Source of the DNA: Thermoleophilia bacterium
Lineage (GTDB): Bacteria; Actinomycetota; Thermoleophilia; Gaiellales; F1-60-MAGs149
Direction: 5' to 3'
DNA length: 39,366 bases
Assembly (NCBI GenBank): GCA_009694475.1
Contig: SHUX01000007.1
Coordinates: 1 to 39,366, forward strand
The translations under genes were made by a program, and so were the position numbers. Below the pieces are notes generated by a model. The model was not told the origin of the DNA. It ran no database searches and saw only the letters and a list, made by a program, of their open reading frames with translations. Positions 32,099-38,711 of the stretch are shown piece by piece (the stretch's first letter is position 1; each line of letters starts with the position of its first letter).

Positions 32099-33220
32099 CT
32101 AGGGCGTTGGAATCCCGTCAATGAGAGCCGCAGCCTGATCAATCGCCGCGACTTGGTGTGGCTGAAGATCCTGCTGACCCATGATGTCGCCTGTCTCGTA
32201 CATCATCGAACCACGCACGTCGGTCGTGATGCCCGAGAGTTCTTCCATCACGGCGAGTCCGCAGAAGGGCACGAGTGGTACGGAGTAGCCGCCCTCATGC
32301 GTCATCGCAAGGCGGCCTTCACAGACCTCGCTGGCGACATCCATCATGGCGCGCGTCAGACGTCCATAGCCGCGTGGCGTCACCATCATGCGTCCGAGCG
32401 GATCCCAGACCGATGCATCAAAGCCACTGGCGACGATGATGAACTCGGGCTGGAAGCGTTGGAGGGCGGGGACGATGACGCGCGCAAAAGCGTCCTCGTA
32501 GGCGCCGTTGCCGGAACCGGGAGGGAGCGGCACGTTGAGTGCTGTGCCAACGCCGGCATCCTCACCGATCTCGCTGACGAGTCCGGAGTCGGGTGGAAAA
32601 TTGTTGTCTTGGTGGAGCGAGATCGTCAGGACCCGCGGGTCGTTGTAGAACGCGGCTTGTGTGCCATTGCCGTGGTGTACATCCCAGTCGACGATGGCGA
32701 CGCGGCTTAGGCCACGCGCCTCGAGCAGGTGGTAGGCGGCGACTGCCGCATTGCCAAAGATGCAGAAACCCATGCCCGTATCGGCTAGCGCATGATGCCC
32801 AGGCGGGCGGGTCAGGGCGTAGCCGTTGTCGACGACGCCGTCGAGGACGGCATCGCACATCGTGATCGTGCCGCCCGCTGCGAGGAGTGCAACCTCGTAC
32901 GAGCCCTTGCCAAACGGCACGCCTTCGTCGCCGGCGTCACCGCCGAATGCTGCGGAGTCGCGCTCGATCTGCTCGACGTAGGCGCGTGTATGGAAGCGGC
33001 AGATCTCGTCGACAGTCGCCGGGCGCGGCTTCAATTCGACGAGTTGCTCGAGCAGGCCGCTGACGTCGAGCAGGTTGCGAACACGGCGTTTAGAGTCCGA
33101 GTTTTCGGAGTGTCGTACGTCGGGTTCGTTCCAGCCCGATGCGTCCGAGTGATAAGGGCCGGTACCGCGCCCCGTGTCGTGCCACGCATAACGCTCATGC
33201 CAGAGGAAGCCAGTTTTCAT
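32099..33220 (-). CDS. Class II histone deacetylase-like amidohydrolase
   Basis: The 373-residue zinc enzyme belongs to the arginase/deacetylase fold. It shows ALTRPPGHHALADTGMGFC (charge-relay His pair), VAIVDWDVHHGNGTQAAFY (zinc Asp and His), IIVASGFDASVWDPLGRM (second zinc Asp) and AMTHEGGYSVPL (catalytic Tyr). Bacterial members remove acetyl or similar groups from polyamines or other small amines, or from proteins such as acetoin-pathway enzymes; the substrate here is unknown. On the minus strand, AATGAT lies six bases before the ATG, fitting a leaderless start. Confidence 0.9.
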   Translation of the reverse strand: MKTGFLWHERYAWHDTGRGTGPYHSDASGWNEPDVRHSENSDSKRRVRNLLDVSGLLEQLVELKPRPATVDEICRFHTRAYVEQIERDSAAFGGDAGDEGVPFGKGSYEVALLAAGGTITMCDAVLDGVVDNGYALTRPPGHHALADTGMGFCIFGNAAVAAYHLLEARGLSRVAIVDWDVHHGNGTQAAFYNDPRVLTISLHQDNNFPPDSGLVSEIGEDAGVGTALNVPLPPGSGNGAYEDAFARVIVPALQRFQPEFIIVASGFDASVWDPLGRMMVTPRGYGRLTRAMMDVASEVCEGRLAMTHEGGYSVPLVPFCGLAVMEELSGITTDVRGSMMYETGDIMGQQDLQPHQVAAIDQAAALIDGIPTP

Positions 33221-33226
33221 AGCGGC

Positions 33227-33232
33227 ATCATT
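33227..33232 (-). promoter_or_regulatory. -10-like box for HDAC-like gene
   Basis: On the minus strand AATGAT lies six bases before the start codon at 33220, the recurring leaderless spacing. Confidence 0.3.
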
Positions 33233-33357
33233 TCACGTTGAAGTGCGATATGCACGAGAAGTTTTCTCCTACGCCCGCGCGACCCGAATGCCCGACGATC
33301 AACTGGGCTGCGACCCGCTACGGCGTCTGCTCGGGTTCGGGTATCGTGTGCGCACGT

Positions 33358-33430
33358 AGGGTCGTAGCTCAATTGGTAGAGCACTGGTCTCCAAAACCAG
33401 GGGTTGTAGGTTCAAGTCCTACCGGCCCTG
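33358..33430 (+). tRNA. tRNA-Trp (CCA)
   Basis: A complete cloverleaf: acceptor AGGGTCG (33358-33364) pairs with CGGCCCT (33423-33429), D-arm GCTC/GAGC, anticodon stem CTGGT/ACCAG with anticodon CCA at 33391-33393, T-arm GTAGG/CCTAC with TTCAAGT loop, discriminator G. CCA is not encoded. TATCGT at 33342-33347 could be its -10 box. In many actinobacteria tRNA-Trp is followed by secE-nusG; here an integrase follows, so the 3' end of this gene is the likely attachment site. Confidence 0.95.
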
Positions 33431-33453
33431 TTTCGTCTGTTTGTTCTATAGCT

Positions 33454-33463
33454 CGAATATTCG
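33454..33463. repeat. Palindrome CGAATATTCG near presumed att site
   Basis: A perfect 10-bp palindrome 24 bases behind tRNA-Trp, within a larger imperfect dyad (GCTC...GAGC). It might be an integrase or excisionase binding site. Confidence 0.3.
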
Positions 33464-33537
33464 CTTAATAGAGCGAGTTAACGGCAATTTGTCACTATTT
33501 GGGCGAATTCTGGTGGCGTCAGTATGCGTCCTGAAAC

Positions 33538-33580
33538 GTCCCGCGGAACAGACTGAGTGTCCCGCAGAGTGTCCCGCAAA
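33538..33580 (+). repeat. Direct repeats upstream of the integrase
   Basis: GAGTGTCCCGCA occurs twice in perfect tandem (33555-33566 and 33567-33578), and a related CGTCCCGCGGA lies at 33537-33547. They end 14 bases before the integrase -10 box, so a protein bound there would affect integrase transcription or act as arm sites for recombination. Confidence 0.5.
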
Positions 33581-33593
33581 GTGATTTTTGGTG

Positions 33594-33599
33594 TATATT
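33594..33599 (+). promoter_or_regulatory. -10 box for leaderless integrase
   Basis: TATATT lies six bases before ATG 33606, the best -10 match in the window, with no ribosome binding site. It supports ATG 33606 over the in-frame upstream start. Confidence 0.55.
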
Positions 33600-33605
33600 C
33601 GACGC

Positions 33606-34778
33606 ATGGCTCACAGTCGAAGTGCGGGTATCAATCAGCGTCATCAACGTTCGTGTGGCCTTAATGCGGGGAAGCAGCGCTGTTCGTGTCAGGTGACGTG
33701 GGTTGCTGAGGTAGGTGCGGGCGAGCAAGGGAAGCGAATTCGGCGGTCTTTCTCTTCGTATGCGGCTGCCGTTAATTGGAGGGTGGATCAATTACAAGCG
33801 AAGCAGTCGAATCGCCTCAATACGCCTGGTGACCAAACTATCGGCGAGGCAGCAGGGATCTTCCTGAATGATCTTGACGTTGGTCGAGCAATGGATAGAA
33901 GTGGGGCACCATACAAGCCCTCAACGGTACGAGACTATCGGCGAAGTCTTGAACTTCACATCGTTCCTCTGCTCGGTGATTGCAATCTTGGGTCTGTTGA
34001 GCGATCCCAGATTCAAGCGATCGTGGATCGTTGGCATCGGGATGGTCTGAGCGCGAGTCGTATTCGCAATCGCTTGATGCCTTTACGTGTGATCTATCGG
34101 ATGGCGGTTGAGCGCGATGTCGTGAAGATCAGCCCGGTAGATCGTGTCGTCCTGCCACGCGTCGTTCGCAATCGCCAGTCGGAGATGATGAAGCCGGCCG
34201 ACATTCAACGATTGATTTTGGCATTGCCGAGCACGGTTCGTGCGATCTATGCGGTCGCTGCGTATGCTGGTTTGCGTCGGGGGGAGATTCGTGGCTTGCG
34301 CTGGAAGAACGTGAATCTTGCCGAGCGATTTATTCGGGTTGAGGCTGCCTGGGATGACGAAGAGGGTGAGATTACGCCAAAGAGTGCTGCGGGGTACCGC
34401 CGTGTCCCCATCATTGAACCTCTAAGGGCCGAACTAATCGCATTACGTTCGAGGGTTGACGAGCTCGGTCTAGATTGGTCGAATCCCGATGCACTTGTTT
34501 TCCCATCATCGACAAGCTCATCGCGCCCATTTACTTCAACGAATGTTCGTCGGCAAGCGAATGCGGCATGGGCTGCCCAAGGCGTTTCTGGTTTTAAACT
34601 GCATGAGGGCCGCCATTTCGCGGCAAGCGCAATGATTGCTGCAGGTGCTTCGATTAAGGATGTGCAGACGGCGTTGGGTCATGCTGATTCGAGCGTGACT
34701 CTTGATGTTTACGGTCACTTGATGTCTGGTGCTCTGGATGATCTGCGTGAGCGCATGGACCAGCAGTTCGCGTCGTAG
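33606..34778 (+). CDS. Tyrosine recombinase / integrase
   Basis: The 390-residue protein has an N-terminal arm/zinc-like region (RSCGLNAGKQRCSCQVTW), a SAM-like core-binding domain (about 75-170), and the catalytic domain with AAYAGLRRGEIRGLRW (first Arg), ITPKSAAGYRRVPI (Lys), KLHEGRHFAASAMI (His-x-x-Arg) and LGHADSSVTLDVYGHL (His and nucleophile Tyr). All catalytic residues are present. It is the type used by phages and integrative elements that insert in tRNA genes, and it sits immediately behind tRNA-Trp in the same direction. Confidence 0.93.
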   Translation: MAHSRSAGINQRHQRSCGLNAGKQRCSCQVTWVAEVGAGEQGKRIRRSFSSYAAAVNWRVDQLQAKQSNRLNTPGDQTIGEAAGIFLNDLDVGRAMDRSGAPYKPSTVRDYRRSLELHIVPLLGDCNLGSVERSQIQAIVDRWHRDGLSASRIRNRLMPLRVIYRMAVERDVVKISPVDRVVLPRVVRNRQSEMMKPADIQRLILALPSTVRAIYAVAAYAGLRRGEIRGLRWKNVNLAERFIRVEAAWDDEEGEITPKSAAGYRRVPIIEPLRAELIALRSRVDELGLDWSNPDALVFPSSTSSSRPFTSTNVRRQANAAWAAQGVSGFKLHEGRHFAASAMIAAGASIKDVQTALGHADSSVTLDVYGHLMSGALDDLRERMDQQFAS

Positions 34779-34856
34779 AACACGGAATACGCAGTTTGGG
34801 CGACAGGAGGTCGGCCTTGTTGCGTCCTCGCGACTTGAGACGTTGATCGGCTGAAT

Positions 34857-35063
34857 CTATAAGCCCAACTGTTCGAGAATGAGTCCAGCTGACATCAGGC
34901 GACTATTCTGAATTAGCTGGGAAACTTGCCCCTCAGTTGCTTCATCCCACCACTTGCTCGGATTGTCGTGAAGCACAATATCGGCGAGGATGACGCCCGT
35001 GAGTATCAGTTTGTTCTGTGCATAAGATTGGCACAGCGTTTCGTACGAGCCGTGATCGGCCAC
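34857..35063 (-). CDS. Small hypothetical protein, unknown
   Basis: A 68-residue ORF starting with GTG 35063 encodes MADHGSYETLCQSYAQNKLI followed by a helical, acidic sequence with SKWWDEATEGQVSQLIQ and a final LILEQLGL. AGGA lies about nine bases upstream on the minus strand. Composition looks like a real protein, but no family is recognised. It converges with the integrase. Confidence 0.45.
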   Translation of the reverse strand: MADHGSYETLCQSYAQNKLILTGVILADIVLHDNPSKWWDEATEGQVSQLIQNSRLMSAGLILEQLGL

Positions 35064-35747
35064 TGGCGCGTCCTAATTCTGAGGATAGTTAGTGGGTGTG
35101 GGTCCAGATTCCAGCTTGGTTTGTTGGGGTCTGGACCTGCGGACTCTGGTTGGGTTGTTGTGTGGTGCCTTCTCCGTAGACGGGATGTTTCTTTTTGGTT
35201 TTGTTAAGCCATATTGTCATTAATCGTTTGGTGTCTTGTTTCCTCGTGTTTAAGCCAATTCTTGTGTTTGGTGGGTATTGGTGAGGGTTGGTTGATTCGT
35301 TCACCAGGAGGGCTTACACGGGATTCAGTGGTGAAATACCTCCTTGATATGGCATTTCTGCGGGTACAGGGTAACTAGAAATGGTGATTCCAGGGTGTGG
35401 CTTGGTGGTGTTTTCTTTTGTGTACGAAGTATGAGCCTCATTCTTTGGTTATGAGATTCTGTAAGCATCATTATTTCGCTTTTTTAAGCCAAAAAATACT
35501 GTTTTATGTTGTGGAACATGAGGAATAAACTTCGCACTTTGGGGAATAAAATGGGCCTCAAATTCGTTATATAAGGGTAAGGCAAAAGAACCGTTCACTC
35601 GTACACGGGGTGTCTGGTTTCTAGGCCATAGATAAGGCATTGGGAGTCCTCGTTTTAGAGGATTTAAGCCAGACGTAGGTTTGTTGGGTTTGAATGTTTA
35701 CGTTCTGGTGTTTTGTTTCTAGTTGGTTTGAGGAGAAAGGAGAGGTA

Positions 35748-35762
35748 ATGATGATTATTTAG
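35748..35762 (+). other. Minigene ATG ATG ATT ATT TAG with strong ribosome binding site
   Basis: AGGAGAAAGGAGAGGT (35731-35746) is a near-perfect, doubled Shine-Dalgarno but the reading frame behind it ends after four sense codons. A second start at 35768 opens a 17-codon frame to 35821. It may be a regulatory leader or a translation-blocking minigene. Confidence 0.3.
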
Positions 35763-35940
35763 TCTTTATGTTTGTGTTTCTTATAGGTACTTTAGTTCCA
35801 CCGTCTGCGCAGAAAACCTAGTATCTAAGCGGTTTCTATGGTCTTAATTGTCTGCGCAATAAATGGCTCTACTAGGCGTAAAAGGGTAGGCGTTGAATGA
35901 TCGTCCCAACGCACAAAAATACTCACAAGAAAGGCGATCA

Positions 35941-35997
35941 ATGAACAACTATGGAGTAAGAAATGGTACGACACGAAAGGGTGTGCTCAACCTGTAA
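35941..35997 (+). CDS. Possible 18-residue leader peptide
   Basis: ATG 35941, preceded by AAGAAAGG, opens a frame encoding MNNYGVRNGTTRKGVLNL and ending at TAA 35995-35997. It overlaps the start of the zinc-cluster gene in another frame. It may couple or regulate translation of that gene; alternatively it is chance. Confidence 0.25.
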   Translation: MNNYGVRNGTTRKGVLNL

Positions 35998-36526
35998 CAG
36001 GACGAAGCACCGAGATGAATATAGGTTCGACAACCGACGTAATCAGTATCGAGCGGATTGCAGAGAATGTGAAGGGGCGAAGGATCGGGAGAGGAAGGCA
36101 AAAAGAGGCGAACTTGCACGCGAATATCGAGCATGGATTTATCGCTCCGTCTTGACTAAACAGGGTGGTGCGTGCTTATCGTGCGGACGCTTCCTAAACG
36201 GTATGCAGCAGCGAGAGACATGGTCTGACACGTCCCAGCGGTACGTAGTTCGATCCGGCTTGCGTTGTGTTGAAACAAGTTACGCAGAAGCAATCAAAGC
36301 CCGCATCAAATGGGAACAAACAAAAGAGGGAACAGCGGCACCAACCAAGCGATACGTAGATGCCAGGGACTTAGACAATGCAACACGCCTAAGTGAGTAC
36401 TGCGTCAAAACGCACGATCAAGTTGGAGCAGAACGAGATCAAGAGATCCAGATTCGCGTAAAGAACTTTGCGTGCCTCTGTTCTCAATGTTGGCAACGAT
36501 GGGTACGTCCAGGGGGCCAGCGATGA
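35963..36526 (+). CDS. Zinc-cluster protein of the mobile element
   Basis: The 187-residue basic protein has an N-terminal CSTCNRTKHRDEYRF ... ADCRECEGAKDRER (two CxxC pairs about 20 residues apart, the zinc-ribbon found at the start of many phage HNH endonucleases), then GGACLSCGRFL and a final ACLCSQCWQRW. A true HNH triad is not visible, so it may be a degenerate endonuclease or a DNA-binding regulator. GGAGTAAG precedes the ATG. Its stop overlaps the ATPase start (ATGA). Confidence 0.6.
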   Translation: MVRHERVCSTCNRTKHRDEYRFDNRRNQYRADCRECEGAKDRERKAKRGELAREYRAWIYRSVLTKQGGACLSCGRFLNGMQQRETWSDTSQRYVVRSGLRCVETSYAEAIKARIKWEQTKEGTAAPTKRYVDARDLDNATRLSEYCVKTHDQVGAERDQEIQIRVKNFACLCSQCWQRWVRPGGQR

Positions 36527-37314
36527 ATACCCTGAACTGGGCTGATTGGAACCCATTCGCGCTGAAGGATGACCTCCGCTACGTCTGGGACAGGATTCCT
36601 GCCGGTGGAATCACGATGCTCGTCGCCGACAGTGGCATTGGCAAAAGCATGCTCGCACAACACCTAGCAATCAGCCTTGCTCAAGGCCGGAATGAGTTCC
36701 TCGGGAAACAACTCGACGGGAAAACCAGACAAGTCATCTACGTAGATCTCGAAGGAACACCCACCGGCACAAAGCAACGACTCTTCCAAATGGGACTAAA
36801 TGCTGAAGATCTGGATCGCCTTCACTTCAAACGACCACGAGGCTTCCGCGTCGAAGAACACATTGCTCACTTAGTCAACGAAGCCGAGCAATTAAAACCA
36901 GACCTAATCGTGATTGACTCGTTCGCAGCAAGCCATCGCCTGCTCGAAAACGATCATGCCTCGATGCAGAAGTACTTTGATGATCACCTGAGGCTCCTTA
37001 CGGAGGCATCACCAAATACAGCAGTCGTGCTCCTCGCACACACGAATAAAACCGAAGGTGGAAAGACCGCCCAATCCACTGATTGGCACTTGAAGTACCG
37101 AGGCTCAAGCGCAATCTGGGCAGCAGTTGACTGCGTCTACTGCCTCGGAAAAAGCACGAAGGGCCAACTGGCTCTTATGAACACAAAATCAAAAGACGCA
37201 TCTGCAGCAGACATCTTGCTGTTGGAGATCGACGTCAAAGCGGGCGGACTGTCGCCCATCAAAACAACGACCAACGGAGGTCAAAATGAAATTCATGTAC
37301 CAACCCACGCCTAA
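36523..37314 (+). CDS. RepA/AAA_25-like ATPase
   Basis: The 263-residue protein has a RecA-type fold: TMLVADSGIGKSMLAQHLA (Walker A), RQVIYVDLEGTPTGTKQRLF, DLIVIDSFAASHRL (Walker B), VVLLAHTNKTEGG and KYRGSSAIWAAVDCVYCLG. This matches the RSF1010 RepA / AAA_25 class of hexameric replicative helicases and regulators carried by plasmids and phages. Start ATG 36523 overlaps the upstream stop, so the two are coupled. It is the likely replication or DNA-handling enzyme of the element. Codons are A-rich, unlike the host genes. Confidence 0.75.
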   Translation: MNTLNWADWNPFALKDDLRYVWDRIPAGGITMLVADSGIGKSMLAQHLAISLAQGRNEFLGKQLDGKTRQVIYVDLEGTPTGTKQRLFQMGLNAEDLDRLHFKRPRGFRVEEHIAHLVNEAEQLKPDLIVIDSFAASHRLLENDHASMQKYFDDHLRLLTEASPNTAVVLLAHTNKTEGGKTAQSTDWHLKYRGSSAIWAAVDCVYCLGKSTKGQLALMNTKSKDASAADILLLEIDVKAGGLSPIKTTTNGGQNEIHVPTHA

Positions 37315-37356
37315 CACGGGCCTGACAAAACGAGACTCTCAGATTGGAGGTCTGCA

Positions 37357-38058
37357 ATGAGCACTGAGATCTATATGGAGGGCGATGTCGTAGTGACCGT
37401 AACCAGAGAGCCGATCACTGGAAACCCAGACACTGAATGGGGCGTAATCGGCGAAACATCGGTCGAATGGCTGATCAACTATTGGGATTCCGAAGCACGC
37501 AAGCAGTGGGAGGACCTATATCCAGAAGCGGCAGCAACACTGTTTCTTCTGCTACTGCGTAATCGACATAACGTGTGGGAATCGCTCGCCAACTTTGAGA
37601 TTGGGTTCATTCAAGACTCTGGCGAGACAGTCGAACAAGACATGCTGCTTCGTAGTTTTGGCGTCTCATGCGCCGCTCACTATGACTTCTACGATCCCCA
37701 GCAAGTCTGGACAATGATCATCAGCCTGCTATTCGATCTGGCTATGCAGTCGGTAGACAATGCTGAAAGTGACGAGACAACGCTTCATTCCGACATCGCG
37801 TGGATCAATAAGGTCTTCGTGTTCACCGACGAAGTCTCGGATGAGCTATGGCCACTGTTGGCTGATGGGGAACTAGGTTTCATCGAGGTCTTTAATGAGA
37901 CGCTTGAGAAGCTTTGTGATTGTTGTGGAGAGTTCTTATCACCGGACGTCCTTCAACGCGATGTAATGGATTGCATCGGAGGTCGGATCTTCCGTAACCT
38001 TGTTGAGTGGCTAAACAAGGGTGGTTACGAGCGAATCGGTGTCACCAAAAATGCCTAA
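37357..38058 (+). CDS. Acidic hypothetical protein of the mobile element
   Basis: The 233-residue protein begins MSTEIYMEGDVVVTVTREPI and is rich in Asp, Glu and Trp with few basic residues, no membrane segment and one CDCCGEF motif near the C terminus. TTGGAGGT is a strong ribosome binding site before ATG 37357. The acidity would suit a DNA-mimic or anti-defence role, but there is no family match that I recognise. Located between the ATPase and the HNH gene, whose start overlaps its end. Confidence 0.6.
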   Translation: MSTEIYMEGDVVVTVTREPITGNPDTEWGVIGETSVEWLINYWDSEARKQWEDLYPEAAATLFLLLLRNRHNVWESLANFEIGFIQDSGETVEQDMLLRSFGVSCAAHYDFYDPQQVWTMIISLLFDLAMQSVDNAESDETTLHSDIAWINKVFVFTDEVSDELWPLLADGELGFIEVFNETLEKLCDCCGEFLSPDVLQRDVMDCIGGRIFRNLVEWLNKGGYERIGVTKNA

Positions 38059-38593
38059 GGCCCTAAAAATCCCTGGCCTCATTCAGGAGTGGATGAAGGA
38101 ATGCTCTGACTGTGGAACCCGCTTCATTGGAACCCGATTAGTAGAACTCCACTTCCCCAAAAACAAGAGAACGGCAGATGGGCATACCTACGAGTGCAAA
38201 CAGTGTCTTAAACGCAAACGTGACACAACGAGAGCATCGGGTCGCGGCTTTCTCGATGACCTCAAGAACCTCTTCGGGTGTCAGGCCCCTGATTGCGCAT
38301 GCACTGCCGAAGAAAAATCCCGACGCGTAGCAAGTTGCCTGGCCTTCCACCACGCAGACCCAGCAAGCAAGGCATACAACCCAGCACACGGAACACAAAA
38401 ACGATTCTGGGACCAGCACAAAGAACTCGAAAAATGCATCCTCCTATGTTCAGAAAAACACAGAGCCGCCCACAAGAACGACGGATCACTGACTCCCTAC
38501 GGTCTCGAACTTCTCCGCGGCCATAACGAGGCTCAAGCACAAATCAAACGGCCACGTCGTCATGAAGTGGGAGCAGGTAAACCACCCGAATAA
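38051..38593 (+). CDS. HNH-type endonuclease-like protein
   Basis: The 180-residue basic protein has an N-terminal zinc ribbon CSDCGTRF ... YECKQCLKRKRD, then a central GCQAPDCACT and the HNH-like SCLAFHHADPASKAYNPA followed by LEKCILLCSEKHRAAHKN. In typical phage HNH proteins the last part reads LLCxNCHR; here LLCSEKHR lacks the second Cys, so metal binding may be altered. ATG 38051 overlaps the preceding stop; an upstream in-frame ATG at 38021 is less likely. It probably cuts DNA or is a decayed relative. Confidence 0.7.
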   Translation: MPKALKIPGLIQEWMKECSDCGTRFIGTRLVELHFPKNKRTADGHTYECKQCLKRKRDTTRASGRGFLDDLKNLFGCQAPDCACTAEEKSRRVASCLAFHHADPASKAYNPAHGTQKRFWDQHKELEKCILLCSEKHRAAHKNDGSLTPYGLELLRGHNEAQAQIKRPRRHEVGAGKPPE

Positions 38594-38677
38594 GGTCGGC
38601 CAGAAAACTAGAAGCACTTTGGGGGATGGGGAAACTGACAATAAGCCGGTACTTGAGGCTATTGAATGGTGCCCTGT

Positions 38678-38703
38678 CCCCCTTTGAAGCCTTAATTAGG
38701 GGG
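38678..38703 (+). promoter_or_regulatory. Hairpin covering the ribosome binding site of the repeat protein
   Basis: CCCCCT (38678-38683) pairs with AGGGGG (38698-38703). The right arm is the only Shine-Dalgarno-like stretch before ATG 38712, so the hairpin could limit translation. Confidence 0.3.
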
Positions 38704-38711
38704 TAGATTCA

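Larger units (their letters stand above)
34779..35962. other. AT-rich intergenic region with repeats and tiny ORFs
   Basis: About 1.2 kb without a clear large gene. It has four copies of TTAAGCCA on the plus strand (35204, 35250, 35484, 35664), two copies of GTCTGCGCA (35803, 35850), a five-codon minigene behind a strong Shine-Dalgarno (35748), and one plausible small minus-strand gene (34857-35063). Base composition is much richer in T and A than the flanks. It could be a replication origin, a regulatory hub or decayed genes. Confidence 0.5.
33406..38593. mobile_element. Putative integrated element at tRNA-Trp (right end unresolved)
   Basis: A tyrosine integrase lies 175 bases behind the 3' end of tRNA-Trp, followed by an AT-rich repeat region and four genes with A-rich codon use unlike the upstream chromosome: a zinc-cluster protein, a RepA/AAA_25-like ATPase, an acidic unknown and an HNH-like protein. 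No capsid, terminase, relaxase or conjugation gene is seen. No second copy of the tRNA 3' sequence was found before 39366, so the right border is not known; the end given is the last element-like gene. Confidence 0.6.

Noticed and set aside
34926-35207. Plus-strand open frame of 93 codons in the AT-rich region
   Set aside because: It overlaps a better minus-strand candidate and shows no ribosome binding site, -10 box or protein-like composition.
38671-38677. GCCCTGT as the right attachment site matching the tRNA-Trp 3' end
   Set aside because: Only seven bases are shared with the tRNA end; too short to call attR.
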